The position numbers were made by a program, and so were the translations under genes. Shown here piece by piece: positions 45,608 through 55,538 of a stretch of 64,000 nt of DNA. Location: NCBI GenBank assembly GCA_013297875.1, contig JAAFIW010000004.1, forward strand, positions 186,001-250,000, in the 5' to 3' direction. Position 1 is the first letter of the stretch. Every line of letters begins with the position of its first letter. The notes below the pieces were generated by a model. The model worked only from the letters and a program-made list of their open reading frames with translations. It had not been told where the DNA came from and made no database searches. Source of the DNA: Comamonadaceae bacterium. Lineage in GTDB: Bacteria; Pseudomonadota; Gammaproteobacteria; Burkholderiales; Burkholderiaceae_C.

Positions 45608-46237
45608 TTGACTATAAATTCGGGTTTGCAGGGCGTCTCACGCATCGTGCTGGCCTCCAACAACGCAGGCAAGCTGGCCGAGTTGCAAGCGCTGTTTGCG
45701 CCGCTGAACATCAGCCTGGTGACTCAAGCCAGCCTCAACATCCCCGAGGCCGACGAGCCCCATCGCACCTTCATCGAAAACGCCCTGGCCAAAGCCCGCC
45801 ACGCCAGCCGCACGAGCGGCCTGCCCGCACTGGCCGACGACGCGGGTTTGTGTGTCGATGCCTTTGGCGGCCTGCCGGGCGTGGACACCGCGTTTTACGC
45901 CACGCAGTTTGGCTACCCCAAGGGCGACGAGCACAACGTGCGCGCCCTGCTGGAGCAAATGCAAACGCTCACCCACCGAAAAGCCGCCCTGGTCAGCACC
46001 CTGGTGGCCCTGCGCCGCTTCGACGACCCGGAGCCCCTGGTGGCCGTGGGCCGCGTGCAAGGCGAGATCACCCGCGAACCCATTGGCAGCAATGGCTTTG
46101 GCTTTGACCCCGTGATGTTTCTCCCCGCCTTCGGCAAAACCTTTGCGCAACTGCCCACCGACGTCAAAAACGCCCACAGCCACCGCGGCCTGGCCGCCGC
46201 GCGCATGCTGCAACTGATGCAACAGCAATGGACGTAA
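45608..46237 (+). CDS. rdgB: dITP/XTP pyrophosphatase (RdgB/HAM1)
   Basis: 209 aa if started at TTG 45608; a start a few codons later (for example GTG 45650, just before LASNNAGK) is possible. SNNAGKLAEL, ALADDAGLCVDAFGG, and GFGFDPVMF are family motifs. It cleans the nucleotide pool of dITP and XTP. It follows rph and overlaps hemW by 10 bp. Confidence 0.94.
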   Translation: MTINSGLQGVSRIVLASNNAGKLAELQALFAPLNISLVTQASLNIPEADEPHRTFIENALAKARHASRTSGLPALADDAGLCVDAFGGLPGVDTAFYATQFGYPKGDEHNVRALLEQMQTLTHRKAALVSTLVALRRFDDPEPLVAVGRVQGEITREPIGSNGFGFDPVMFLPAFGKTFAQLPTDVKNAHSHRGLAAARMLQLMQQQWT

Positions 46238-47511
46238 AACCCATTAATTGGGGTCAGATCACAATTAATTCTGATCTGGTTCCAAGTGCAAAAGAATTGG
46301 AATCTGACCCCAATTATTCTGCGCGCGACATTCAGCACTACATGCGCCCTGGCTTGCTGCAACTGCAGGCACTGCCGCCTCTGTCGCTGTATGTGCATCT
46401 GCCGTGGTGCTTGAAAAAATGCCCGTATTGCGACTTTAATTCGCACGAAAACACATCAGGCGACTTGCCCGAAACCCGCTACCTCGACGCCCTGATGGCC
46501 GACCTGGAAGCCGCTTTGCCCCTGATCTGGGGTCGCCCCATTCACAGCATCTTCATCGGCGGCGGCACGCCCAGCCTTTTTTCGCCGCAGTCCATTGACC
46601 GCTTGCTGGGCGATATCCGCGCGCGCTTGAAGCTCTCGCCCGACTGCGAAATCACAATGGAAGCCAACCCCGGCACCTTCGAGAAAGACCGCTTCAAAGC
46701 CTTTCGCAACGCAGGCGTCACTCGCCTGTCAGTGGGCGTGCAAAGCTTCGACGATGCGCACCTGCAGGCCCTGGGCCGTGTGCACAATAGCGCGCAAGCC
46801 CAGGCAGCACTTGCTGAAGCCGCTATGGTTTTTGATACGTTCAACCTCGACCTGATGTACGCCCTGCCAGGCCAGACCGTGGCGCAGCTAGACGCCGATA
46901 TCACACAAGCCCTGGCCTTCAACCCGCCGCACCTGTCGATCTACCACCTGACGATTGAACCCAACACCTACTTCGCCAAGTACCCGCCCAAAGCCTTGCC
47001 AGAAGACGACGACGCCTACGCCATGCTGGACCGCATCACCGAGCGCTTGGGCGCTGCCGGCCTGGACCGCTACGAAGTCTCGGCCTATGCAAAGCAAGGC
47101 CACCGCTGCTGGCACAACCTGAATTACTGGGAGTTTGGCGACTACCTGGGCATTGGCGCCGGTGCCCACAGCAAGCTCAGCTTCGCCCACCGCATCGTGC
47201 GCCAGACGCGCTTTCGCGAACCCAAGCGCTACATGGAAAAAGCCCTGGCTGGCCAGGCCCTGGCCCAAGACGAGGACGTGCCCCGCGCCGAGCTGCCATT
47301 CGAATACATGCTCAACGCGCTGCGCCTGCCCGACGGCTTTGACCTGATGCGCTTCACCGAGCGCACCGGCCTGCCCATCTCGGCCATCCGCAAGCCGCTG
47401 GACGCGGGCCTGCAACGCGGCATGCTCGAACAGACCGGCAACCGCGTGCGCCCCACAGCACAAGGCTTCGACTTTTTAAGCGACCTTCAGTCGCTGTTCC
47501 TGGCCGATTGA
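46228..47511 (+). CDS. hemW: Radical SAM heme chaperone HemW
   Basis: 427 aa. Radical SAM cluster motif CLKKCPYC after LYVHLPW, GGGTPSLF, and EANPGTF match HemW (formerly called oxygen-independent coproporphyrinogen oxidase-like). The N-terminal ~35 codons include an inverted repeat (GGGGTCAGAT near 46250, ATCTGACCCC near 46303), a dispersed element read in frame. An ATG at 46342 would skip it. Confidence 0.93.
   Translation: MDVKPINWGQITINSDLVPSAKELESDPNYSARDIQHYMRPGLLQLQALPPLSLYVHLPWCLKKCPYCDFNSHENTSGDLPETRYLDALMADLEAALPLIWGRPIHSIFIGGGTPSLFSPQSIDRLLGDIRARLKLSPDCEITMEANPGTFEKDRFKAFRNAGVTRLSVGVQSFDDAHLQALGRVHNSAQAQAALAEAAMVFDTFNLDLMYALPGQTVAQLDADITQALAFNPPHLSIYHLTIEPNTYFAKYPPKALPEDDDAYAMLDRITERLGAAGLDRYEVSAYAKQGHRCWHNLNYWEFGDYLGIGAGAHSKLSFAHRIVRQTRFREPKRYMEKALAGQALAQDEDVPRAELPFEYMLNALRLPDGFDLMRFTERTGLPISAIRKPLDAGLQRGMLEQTGNRVRPTAQGFDFLSDLQSLFLAD
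46245..46316. repeat. Inverted GGGGTCAGA/TCTGACCCC element in the hemW 5' end
   Basis: AATTGGGGTCAGAT and ATCTGACCCCAATT are near-perfect inverted arms about 45 bp apart. A single arm-like sequence also occurs near 2420. Elements of this kind are often linked to REP-associated transposases. Confidence 0.55.
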
Positions 47512-47549
47512 TCGGCGCAGACCAGCACCGGCTAAAATCCGGCTTGCAA

Positions 47550-47637
47550 GGAAGCTTGGCAGAGTGGTCGATTGCACCGGTCTTGAAAACCGGCAAACCG
47601 AAAGGTTTCTAGGGTTCGAATCCCTAAGCTTCCGCCA
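47550..47637 (+). tRNA. serT: tRNA-Ser (TGA)
   Basis: 88 nt including encoded CCA. Acceptor arms GGAAGCT and AGCTTCC, anticodon stem CCGGT/ACCGG around loop CTTGAAA with anticodon TGA at 47584-47586, a long variable arm as expected for tRNA-Ser, and a T arm with GGTTCGAATCC. Confidence 0.96.
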
Positions 47638-47642
47638 AATGG

Positions 47643-48317
47643 TCATACGCTGGCGTTCAGCATTCCCCGCTGCTCGATAAACGCCACCACCGCACCCACC
47701 CCCGCCTGCGTTTTCAAGTTCGTCATCACATACGGTTTGACACCCTTGGCTGATTGGCGCATGCGCTGGGTGTCGGCTTCCATCACGGCCAGATCGGCAC
47801 CTACATACGGGGCCAGATCGGTTTTGTTGATGACGAACAAATCGCTTTTGGTGATGCCGGGGCCGCCTTTGCGGGGGATTTTTTCACCGGCTGCGACGTC
47901 GATCACGTAAATCGTCAAATCGCTCAGCTCGGGGCTGAAGGTGGCGGCCAGGTTGTCGCCACCGGACTCCACAAACACGATGTCGGCATCGGGGAAATCC
48001 ACCAACATACGGTCGATGGCTTCCAGGTTGATGGAGGCGTCTTCGCGGATGGCGGTGTGCGGGCAACCGCCAGTTTCAACGCCCATGATGCGCTCGGCTG
48101 CCAGCGCGCCGCTCACGGTGAGGATGCGCTGGTCTTCCTTGGTGTAGATGTCGTTGGTGATGGCCACCAGGTCGTACTGGTCGCGCATGGCTTTGCACAG
48201 CATTTCCAGCAGGGTGGTTTTGCCTGAGCCCACGGGGCCGCCGATGCCCACGCGCAGCGGCGGGAGCCGTTTCTGGCGATTTTTGATGTGGTGAAGAGCT
48301 GTCATCGAAGCAGTCAT
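47643..48317 (-). CDS. ureG: Urease accessory GTPase UreG
   Basis: 224 aa. P-loop GPVGSGKT, metal-binding [23 protein letters not shown] and the G4 motif NKTDL. It delivers nickel to urease with UreE, UreF and UreD. Last of ureE-ureF-ureG; converges with hemW/tRNA-Ser. Confidence 0.97.
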   Translation of the reverse strand: MTASMTALHHIKNRQKRLPPLRVGIGGPVGSGKTTLLEMLCKAMRDQYDLVAITNDIYTKEDQRILTVSGALAAERIMGVETGGCPHTAIREDASINLEAIDRMLVDFPDADIVFVESGGDNLAATFSPELSDLTIYVIDVAAGEKIPRKGGPGITKSDLFVINKTDLAPYVGADLAVMEADTQRMRQSAKGVKPYVMTNLKTQAGVGAVVAFIEQRGMLNASV

Positions 48318-48326
48318 GTGGGACTT

Positions 48327-49013
48327 TCAGGAGCGGAAGAGCCGCGAGTATTGTGTTTCGTGCTGGGCCGACGCAATGGCCAGCATCGGCGTGAAGGCTT
48401 GCAGGTCGTCGGCGGGTTGCTGCAAGGCGTGGTCTACCGCCTGCGGTATCTCGGCGGCCAGCCGCGCCAGGATGCGCTGGCCGGCGCTTTGCCCCAGCGG
48501 CACGGCTTTCACGGCGGCAGCCACCATGTTTTCAGCCCAGCCAAACGCAAACGCCAGGCAAATGCTGCGCACGCTGGCCTGGCTGGTGGATGCTGCGCGG
48601 GCAAAGGCCAGCGGATAAGTGAGCGCCGGCTCTTGCGCCACGCCAGCTTGCACGGTGGCCTGCCACTGACCCATGGAATAACCCATTTGCACGGTTTGCG
48701 CACGCAGCTCGCTGGTTTCGCGGCTGGTCAACACCCACTGGTTCAAGGCGTCAATGCGCTGCGTGTCGCTCGCCCGAAACGCAGGCACGGCCTGGGCCAA
48801 CACGGCCAGATCGCTGCGCGCCAGGGCTAGGTGGAGCTGGTCAATCAGCCAACCCGACACGTCCAGTGGCGTTTGACTTGCTCCGCTTTCGATAGCTGCT
48901 TGAGCACAATATATATGGGCCTCCAGCCCTTCTGAATAAGAAAAGCCCCCCACCGGCAGCGCGGGCGATGCCAGCCAGATCAGTTGCAGCAGCGCGTCGT
49001 CAGGCTCAGCCAT
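48327..49013 (-). CDS. ureF: Urease accessory protein UreF
   Basis: 228 aa. [21 protein letters not shown] and the C-terminal helical region fit UreF, which gates nickel delivery with UreG and UreD. An internal segment ([17 protein letters not shown]) is encoded by a copy of the dispersed repeat (about 48886-48930). Its ATG overlaps the end of ureE; ureG starts 9 bp after its stop. Confidence 0.95.
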   Translation of the reverse strand: MAEPDDALLQLIWLASPALPVGGFSYSEGLEAHIYCAQAAIESGASQTPLDVSGWLIDQLHLALARSDLAVLAQAVPAFRASDTQRIDALNQWVLTSRETSELRAQTVQMGYSMGQWQATVQAGVAQEPALTYPLAFARAASTSQASVRSICLAFAFGWAENMVAAAVKAVPLGQSAGQRILARLAAEIPQAVDHALQQPADDLQAFTPMLAIASAQHETQYSRLFRS

Positions 49014-49569
49014 AAATCGGGCCTAGCCCCCTGGCGACGGGGGCTGGCCCATGGTCGTGGGTGGTGTGGTGGTGGGTGGTGTGGTCGTCGTGCGCATGGC
49101 CATGGCTTGCGCCGTGCCCGCCATAGGCCCCGGCCTCCGGCTCAAACGCCTCCAGGCCTTCGCGCACGATCAGGTGCATGGCGCGCAGCATGTCGGCCAG
49201 CACATGGTCGGGTTCAATCTTCAAATGGTCAGGGTTCAGCTCAATCGGCACATGCCGGTTGCCCAGGTGGTAGGCCGCGCGGGTGAGGTCAAACGCTGAG
49301 CCGTGCGCGTTGCAGTGCGTGATCACCAGCACCGGCTGCGGCGCGGCCAGCACGCGCACCAGCGCACCGTCTTGCGCCACCAGCACGTCGCCCCCGCGCA
49401 CCACCGTGCCGCGTGGCAAAAACACACCCAGGTGCCGGCCAGTGGAGTCGGTGGTGTCAAAGCGGCTTTTCTGCCGCACGTCCCAGTCCAGCTGCACAGT
49501 CGCCGCGCGCTTGAGCAGCACCGGTGCCAGTCCGCGGGCTTGGGCAATAAGTTTGTTGCAAGGGGTCAT
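49006..49569 (-). CDS. ureE: Urease accessory nickel metallochaperone UreE
   Basis: 187 aa from ATG 49569; upstream residues of the open frame lack family character. The N-terminal peptide-binding domain is followed by the metal-binding domain, including the conserved [13 protein letters not shown] region and the GNRHVPIEL segment. A His-rich C-terminal tail (about 14 His in [17 protein letters not shown] and flanks) binds nickel. First of the ureEFG set, on the opposite strand from ureABC. Confidence 0.95.
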   Translation of the reverse strand: MTPCNKLIAQARGLAPVLLKRAATVQLDWDVRQKSRFDTTDSTGRHLGVFLPRGTVVRGGDVLVAQDGALVRVLAAPQPVLVITHCNAHGSAFDLTRAAYHLGNRHVPIELNPDHLKIEPDHVLADMLRAMHLIVREGLEAFEPEAGAYGGHGASHGHAHDDHTTHHHTTHDHGPAPVARGLGPIYG

Positions 49570-49627
49570 GACAGAAATATACGTTGGTACGGGGAGCTTC
49601 TGGCCAGCAAGGTCTGAATGCTTCCAT

Positions 49628-49670
49628 TTTGATAGCTGCTTGAGCAATATAAACAAGGGCTGCTGGCTGC
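49628..49670. repeat. Dispersed TGCTTGAGCA repeat copy
   Basis: GATAGCTGCTTGAGCAATAT then AAACAAGGGC, upstream of ureE in the divergent promoter region shared with the large repeat protein. Confidence 0.75.
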
Positions 49671-49842
49671 TTTTATTCAAAACAAGCTGCCGGGCCACGC
49701 CGCCAGTGGTTTGATGTTTGTTTGTGGATACTTTATCTTTACTTGCGATACTTAACACTTGCACACAGAATCGGTATCGGCCGATAGCCGCCAGCCAAGT
49801 GACGCACGCGCAACGACTCACCCACTCAGGACATTCCACACC

Positions 49843-52800
49843 ATGGTCACGCCCACATTTGATTCTCACCCCCAGCTGTCCCCTGCCGTCACCGCCTTGC
49901 AGCAGGCCTTGACCCAGTTTGCAGGCCAGGACAATTTTTTGAACGTCATGCGCGGCGCGTTTGGTGATGGGTTTTCTGACGAAGCCGCCCTGGCGCTACA
50001 GCAGCAATGGGCCAATGGCGATTTTTCGGCCATGCCCAGCATCCAGGTGCGCCCGGGCAGTGAATTGGGCGGCGTGTGGGGTGCCTATTCGAGCGAGACC
50101 CACACCATTTACCTGAACGAAGATTTTCTCGCCAACGCCTCCTCTGACAGGGTGCTTGCGGTTTTGCTGGAAGAGTTTGGCCACGATATTGATGCCCGCA
50201 TCAACACCCAAGACAGTGCAGGCGACGAAGGCGAGATTTTTTCAGCGCTGGTGCGCGGGGTTGAGCTTTCACCCGCCCGCCTGGCCGACCTGCGCGGCCA
50301 GGACGACACCCTGGTGCTGAACATCAACGGCGTGCCCACCACCCTGGAGACGGCCTCCCTGCTGGGCGAATCGGTGACGGTGGATGTGCGCTACACCGTC
50401 ACGACGCAGGAGTTGGTGCCGATTGATGTCTCGCTTTACAGCGCCACGTTTACCGTGACCGCTGGGCTAGAGGTTTCAGGGCAGGCCGTGAGCACCACCT
50501 ACAAGTCGGGTGGGTTTAACCAAACCATCAGTGGCAGCATCGCCATCGACGTGGGCACCAACACGCTGGCCGTCGGCTTTGCGGGCACCCAGCAGCCAGG
50601 GAGCATCACCTTCATCTTCACCTCGCTGGCCGATCAATCGGCCAGCAAAGTGACGACGGTGACGCAAACCAGCGCCTCCGGCTTCACACCGGGCATTAAC
50701 CAACCCCTGGTGCCCACGGTGTCTGCCAATACCGTGAGTGTGGGATTTATTCCACTCGGTTTTCAACCTGGCGTGAGCTACAACCAAACTTCCACACTCA
50801 CCTTTGTCGATGCGGTGGGCGGCGATGTCACGCCACCAACCGTCAGTTCCATCACCCGGGCCAATGCCTCGCCGTCCAACGCCGCCAGCGTGCAATACAC
50901 CGTCACCTTTTCCGAGAGCGTGACCGGCGTCGACACCAGTGACTTTGCGCTGGCCACCAGCGGCACCGCAGGCACGGTTTCGGGTGTGACGGGCAGCGGC
51001 AGCACCTACACCGTGACCGTCAACAGCATCACCGGTGACGGAACCCTGGGCCTGAATTTGAAGACCTCTGGCACCGGCATCAAAGATGCCGCCAGCAACG
51101 CCATCACCACAGGTTTCACCGGCGAGACCTACACCTTTGACCACACCGCGCCAACGCCCAGCGTGATCGGCCTGAGCAAAAATTCTTTTCGTATCGGTGA
51201 TACCGCCAAGCTGTCTATTTCGTTCAGTGAAGCGGTCACGGGCTTCACCACCGCCGACCTGACCACGCCCAGCGGCGCGCTGAGCAACTTGAGCACGTCC
51301 GATGGCGGCACCACCTGGACCGCCACCTTCACACCCACTGCCGGCATCACCGACGCCACCAATGTCGTCACGCTGAACATGACCGGCATCACTGACGTGG
51401 TGGGCAATGCCGGTACCGTCATCATCAGCGGCAGCAACTACGCGGTAGACACCGTGCGCCCCACGCTGGCCAGCGCCATCACCATCAGCGACACCGCCTT
51501 GAAGATTGGCGACACCGCCACCGTCACCTTCGCATTCACCGAAGCGGTCACCGGCTTCACCACCGCTGACCTGACATCTCCCAATGGTGCACTGACCAAT
51601 CTGAGCAGCGCCGACGGCGGCACTACCTGGACAGCCACCCTCACGCCCAGCGCCACCACCACCGCAGCCACCAACGTCATCACCCTGGACTACACCGGCA
51701 TTGCCGACTTGGCGGGCAACGCAGGCACCGGCAACGCCACCAGCGGCAACTATGCAGTCGACACCGCCCGCCCCGTGCTGGCCAGCGGCATCACCATCAG
51801 CGACACCGCTTTGAAGATTGGCGACACCGCCACCGTCACCTTCACGTTCACCGAGGCGGTCACCGGCTTCACACTGGCCAACCTGACATCGCCCAATGGC
51901 GCACTGACCAACCTGGCCACCGCTGACGGCGGCACCACCTGGACCGCCACCCTCACGCCGAACGCCACCACCACCGCCACGGCCAACGTCATCACGCTGG
52001 ACTACACCGGCATTTCCGACGCGGCGGGTAACGCCGGCACAGGCGGCGCCACCAGCGGCAACTACGCGGTAGACACCGTGCGCCCAGCGCTGGCCAGTGC
52101 CATCACCATCAGTGACACAGCCCTGAAGATTGGCGACACCGCCACTGTCACCTTCACGTTCACCGAGGCGGTCACCGGCTTCACCACTGCCGACCTGACA
52201 TCGCTCAACGGCACACTGAGCAACCTGACCACGGCCAACGGCGGCATCACCTGGACAGCCACCCTCACGCCGACTGCGAACATCACCGCTGCGAATAATC
52301 TGCTGACGCTCGATTTGACGGGCGTGACCGATCTGCGGGGCAACGCAGGCACTGGCACTGCAACCAGCACCAACTACGCGGTCGACACCACCCGCCCCGT
52401 GCTGGCCAGCGCCATCACCATCAGCGACACCGCCTTGAAAATTGGCGACACCGCCACCGTCACCTTCGCATTCACCGAAGCGGTCACCGGCTTCACCACC
52501 GCCGACCTGACATCTCCCAATGGTGCACTGACCAATCTGACCAGCGCCGACGGTGGCACTACCTGGACAGCCACCCTCACGCCCAGCGCCACCGCCACCG
52601 CTGCGACCAATGTCGTCACGCTGGACTACACCGGCATTGCCGACCTGGCGGGCAACGCCGGCGCAGGCAACGCCACCAGCGGCAACTATGCAGTCGACAC
52701 CGCCCGCCCCGTGCTGGCCAGCGGCATCACCATCAGCGACACCGCTTTGAAGATTGGCGACACCGCCACCGTCACCATCACGTTCACCGAGGCCGTGACC

Positions 52801-54609
52801 GGCTTCACCACCGCTGACCTGACATCGCCCAATGGCGCATTGAGTAACCTGACCACGGCCGACGGCGGCATCACCTGGACGGCCACCCTCACGCCCACGG
52901 CGGGCACCACCGCTGCGACCAATCTTTTAACGCTCGACTTGACCGGCGTGACCGATCTGGCGGGCAACGCCGGCACTGGCAGTGCAACCAGCGGCAACTA
53001 CGCGGTCGACACCACCCGCCCCGTGCTGGCCAGCGCCATCACCATCAGCGACACCGCTTTGAAAATTGGCGACACCGCCACCGTGGGCTTCACGTTCACC
53101 GAAGCCGTGACCGGCTTCACCACTGCTGACCTGACATCGCCCAATGGCGCACTGACTAACCTGACCTCTGGCGACGGCGGCATCACCTGGACAGCCACCT
53201 TCACGCCCAACGCCACCACCACCGCTGCTACCAACATCATCACGCTGGACTACACCGGTATTGCCGACGCGGCAGGCAACGCAGGCACAGGCAACGCCAC
53301 CAGCCTCAACTACGCGGTAGACACGGTGCGCCCCACCGCCATACTGGCGGTGGCCGACACCTCGCTGATCGTTGGCGAAACCAGCGGCGTGACCATCACC
53401 TTCTCGGAAGCCGTCACCGGCTTCACCGCAGCCGACCTGACAGTGGGCAATGGCATTGTCTCGGCCCTGGCTTCGGCCGATGGTGGCATCACCTGGACTG
53501 CAACCCTCACACCGAGTGCCAACACAGTTGCCGCCATCAACAGCATCACGCTGGACAACACCGGCATTGCCGACCTGGCAGGCAACACCGGCCTGGCGAC
53601 CACGGCCTCTAATGCCTATGCAGTGGAAACCACCCGCCCTGCGTTTGCCAACGCCAGCGCCCTGGGCACCAGCCTGGTGATGAACTACACCGATGCCAGC
53701 AACCTCAACGGCGTGAACATCCCCGGGGCGGGTGCCTTTGCCGTGACCACCGGCGGCGCGGCCAACGCCGTCACGGCCGTGCTCGTCAATGCCGCCGCCA
53801 AAACCGTCACGCTCACGCTGACCCGCGCCGTCGGCTTCGGCGAAGCGGTCTTTGTGGCCTACACCGACCCCACAGCAGGCGACGATGCCAACGCGATTCA
53901 AGACGCGGCGGGCAACGACGCCGCCAGCCTGACGGCCACCACCGCCACCAACAACACGGCGGCTCCACCGCCTGCGCCCGCTCCGGCACCCGCAAACAGT
54001 AACGACACCGACAACGACGGCGTACCCAATTCGCAAGAAAGTCAGGTGCCGGCGCTCATCCCCGGTGGCCTGACGGGCGACGGCAACGGCGACGGCTTGC
54101 TGGACACCACCCAGGCCAACGTGGTCTCAGCCCCCATGCCGGGCAACCCCACCAGCTTCGTCACCGTGGTGGCCGATTCCAACAAAGGCGTCACCGACAC
54201 CGACCCGGGCCAAGCCACCATCACCAACTTCATCATTCCCGCACCACCGGCCAACCTGCCCAACGGGGCCTTCCTGCCCTTTCCGATCAGTTTCCTGGCA
54301 AACCTGGGCACCCCAACAGGGGGTGTGGGCCAGACCGAGACCTTCAGCATCTTTGTCGACGCCAACAGCAACACCATGCCCAACGGCTACTGGGTCAAAA
54401 CCGCCAACGGCGCCTGGAACAACATCGCCACGGCCATCGAAACGGTAGGCAACAAAGTGCGAATTGACTTTGCCATCACCGACGGCGGCCCGTTTGATGC
54501 CGATGGGCTGGTCAATGGCAGCATCGGGGTCACCGGCGCCGCAGGCACCATGCCACTGAGCATCGTCGGCCAGCCACCTGATCTGCCGCCCGGCACCTTC
54601 TGGGTCTGA
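49843..54609 (+). CDS. Large Ig-like repeat protein with degenerate zincin-like N-terminus
   Basis: 1588 aa from ATG 49843. Residues ~90-130 contain [11 protein letters not shown], like the HExxH helix of metallopeptidase-like domains in large bacterial adhesins but lacking the first His. Residues ~330-430 form one Ig-like domain, followed from about 51141 by roughly eight tandem Ig-like repeats of 104 aa (exactly 312 bp), rich in Thr and Ala with almost no Lys or Cys. Then come a calcium-binding-like [13 protein letters not shown] segment and a C-terminal choice-of-anchor-U-type domain ([17 protein letters not shown]). No Sec signal is seen; type I secretion or surface display is inferred. 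Likely an adhesin or biofilm protein. Confidence 0.85.
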   Translation: MVTPTFDSHPQLSPAVTALQQALTQFAGQDNFLNVMRGAFGDGFSDEAALALQQQWANGDFSAMPSIQVRPGSELGGVWGAYSSETHTIYLNEDFLANASSDRVLAVLLEEFGHDIDARINTQDSAGDEGEIFSALVRGVELSPARLADLRGQDDTLVLNINGVPTTLETASLLGESVTVDVRYTVTTQELVPIDVSLYSATFTVTAGLEVSGQAVSTTYKSGGFNQTISGSIAIDVGTNTLAVGFAGTQQPGSITFIFTSLADQSASKVTTVTQTSASGFTPGINQPLVPTVSANTVSVGFIPLGFQPGVSYNQTSTLTFVDAVGGDVTPPTVSSITRANASPSNAASVQYTVTFSESVTGVDTSDFALATSGTAGTVSGVTGSGSTYTVTVNSITGDGTLGLNLKTSGTGIKDAASNAITTGFTGETYTFDHTAPTPSVIGLSKNSFRIGDTAKLSISFSEAVTGFTTADLTTPSGALSNLSTSDGGTTWTATFTPTAGITDATNVVTLNMTGITDVVGNAGTVIISGSNYAVDTVRPTLASAITISDTALKIGDTATVTFAFTEAVTGFTTADLTSPNGALTNLSSADGGTTWTATLTPSATTTAATNVITLDYTGIADLAGNAGTGNATSGNYAVDTARPVLASGITISDTALKIGDTATVTFTFTEAVTGFTLANLTSPNGALTNLATADGGTTWTATLTPNATTTATANVITLDYTGISDAAGNAGTGGATSGNYAVDTVRPALASAITISDTALKIGDTATVTFTFTEAVTGFTTADLTSLNGTLSNLTTANGGITWTATLTPTANITAANNLLTLDLTGVTDLRGNAGTGTATSTNYAVDTTRPVLASAITISDTALKIGDTATVTFAFTEAVTGFTTADLTSPNGALTNLTSADGGTTWTATLTPSATATAATNVVTLDYTGIADLAGNAGAGNATSGNYAVDTARPVLASGITISDTALKIGDTATVTITFTEAVTGFTTADLTSPNGALSNLTTADGGITWTATLTPTAGTTAATNLLTLDLTGVTDLAGNAGTGSATSGNYAVDTTRPVLASAITISDTALKIGDTATVGFTFTEAVTGFTTADLTSPNGALTNLTSGDGGITWTATFTPNATTTAATNIITLDYTGIADAAGNAGTGNATSLNYAVDTVRPTAILAVADTSLIVGETSGVTITFSEAVTGFTAADLTVGNGIVSALASADGGITWTATLTPSANTVAAINSITLDNTGIADLAGNTGLATTASNAYAVETTRPAFANASALGTSLVMNYTDASNLNGVNIPGAGAFAVTTGGAANAVTAVLVNAAAKTVTLTLTRAVGFGEAVFVAYTDPTAGDDANAIQDAAGNDAASLTATTATNNTAAPPPAPAPAPANSNDTDNDGVPNSQESQVPALIPGGLTGDGNGDGLLDTTQANVVSAPMPGNPTSFVTVVADSNKGVTDTDPGQATITNFIIPAPPANLPNGAFLPFPISFLANLGTPTGGVGQTETFSIFVDANSNTMPNGYWVKTANGAWNNIATAIETVGNKVRIDFAITDGGPFDADGLVNGSIGVTGAAGTMPLSIVGQPPDLPPGTFWV
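51141..53636 (+). repeat. Eight tandem 312-bp repeats encoding Ig-like domains
   Basis: The motif [15 protein letters not shown] recurs every 312 bp (units start near 51141, 51453, 51765, 52077, 52389, 52701, 53013 and 53325). Middle units are nearly identical, outer units diverge, a pattern of unequal crossing-over. Copy number is likely variable and assembly here could collapse or expand units. Confidence 0.9.
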
Positions 54610-54690
54610 GCAAGGCGGCCAAGCCCTAACAGCCTGCTCGGGCGTCACTTTTCGTGGCAACGGGGCTTTTTCAAGCTAAATCGGCCGGTG

Positions 54691-54735
54691 GCCCATATGA
54701 ATACTGCTCAAGTAGCTATTAAAGTAATAGCGATT
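54691..54735. repeat. Dispersed repeat copy
   Basis: GCCCATATGAATACTGCTCA then AGTAGCTATTAAAGTAATAGC, between the large repeat protein and the restriction locus. Confidence 0.75.
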
Positions 54736-55538
54736 TAGGCGGGCCACTCCCAGGAAGTTGAAAAACCGACTGGCCATACCTTCCAACTTTCCGGTGGGTT
54801 GCAACGGTAGAAGTACCAAAACTGCTGTTTTGGGTTGGGATACAACAACAAATCGTCAGGTGTGATGTCGTGCATCCGTTCTTCGCTGGTTTGTGTGGCC
54901 GCACGAAACTGCTCATCAGCCTTCACCACCCGGTGAATCACTTCGGGCGGCACCGGCCCGGTCATGGCGCACAAGGTTTCCCACAACCGAAAGCGGCTCC
55001 ATGCTGTTCCCAACAAGCGCAATTGCGCAACTGACCTGCCTTTTTTGCGCACCAGCTCTACATCGGTCAGCCCTGCCAGAACCGCTTCGTAAAACGCAAC
55101 ATCAGGCAGCAGGTGGTCTTGCAAAAACGTCGGTTCCTGTTCGTTGACGCCGCAAATTTTCAGGGCATCGGGCAGGTCATACCGGTCCACCACGCCTTGT
55201 TTTTCGGCCGCATGCTGACCGCCAAAGTGTTTGGCGATGGGGGAGTTCACCCAGTCAGTCAGGCCATCGTCGTAGGCCTCCACCTGCATGAAGGCGCAGG
55301 TGGTCGTTCCATGGTCCGTTTGATCGAAATACGGACAGGGCCGTGCGCCGGCCCGGTAGGGCCATAGGTGGTAGCAATAGCTGCCGGATGGAATCCAGCT
55401 GGCATCCAGGTGAGCGGTGGCGCTGGGGCGGTACAGCAGGCCTTTGCTCAACATTTGCAAGCGCTCGCCCAGCAGCGCTTCTGCCCAACTGAAATCGGGC
55501 CGCGGTAAACCTTCGGCGTATTGCACGTTGATTTTCAT
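54735..55538 (-). CDS. Unknown 267-aa protein coupled to the restriction-modification gene
   Basis: From ATG 55538, overlapping the stop of the restriction gene, so translationally coupled. I do not recognise a family. Noticeable features: aromatic-rich segments, a Cys/His cluster (CYHLWPYRAGARPCPYF, then HGTTTC) that could bind metal, and a C-terminal W/F-rich tail (QQFWYFYRCN). It may assist or control the enzyme upstream. Confidence 0.6.
   Translation of the reverse strand: MKINVQYAEGLPRPDFSWAEALLGERLQMLSKGLLYRPSATAHLDASWIPSGSYCYHLWPYRAGARPCPYFDQTDHGTTTCAFMQVEAYDDGLTDWVNSPIAKHFGGQHAAEKQGVVDRYDLPDALKICGVNEQEPTFLQDHLLPDVAFYEAVLAGLTDVELVRKKGRSVAQLRLLGTAWSRFRLWETLCAMTGPVPPEVIHRVVKADEQFRAATQTSEERMHDITPDDLLLYPNPKQQFWYFYRCNPPESWKVWPVGFSTSWEWPA

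Noticed and set aside
51438-53603. Series of open frames on the minus strand spaced 312 bp apart
   Set aside because: They are antisense shadows of the tandem repeats, with no ribosome binding sites or protein-like conservation.
51141-53636. Regular repeats resembling an array
   Set aside because: The 312-bp period is an in-frame multiple of 104 codons inside one long gene encoding Ig-like domains.
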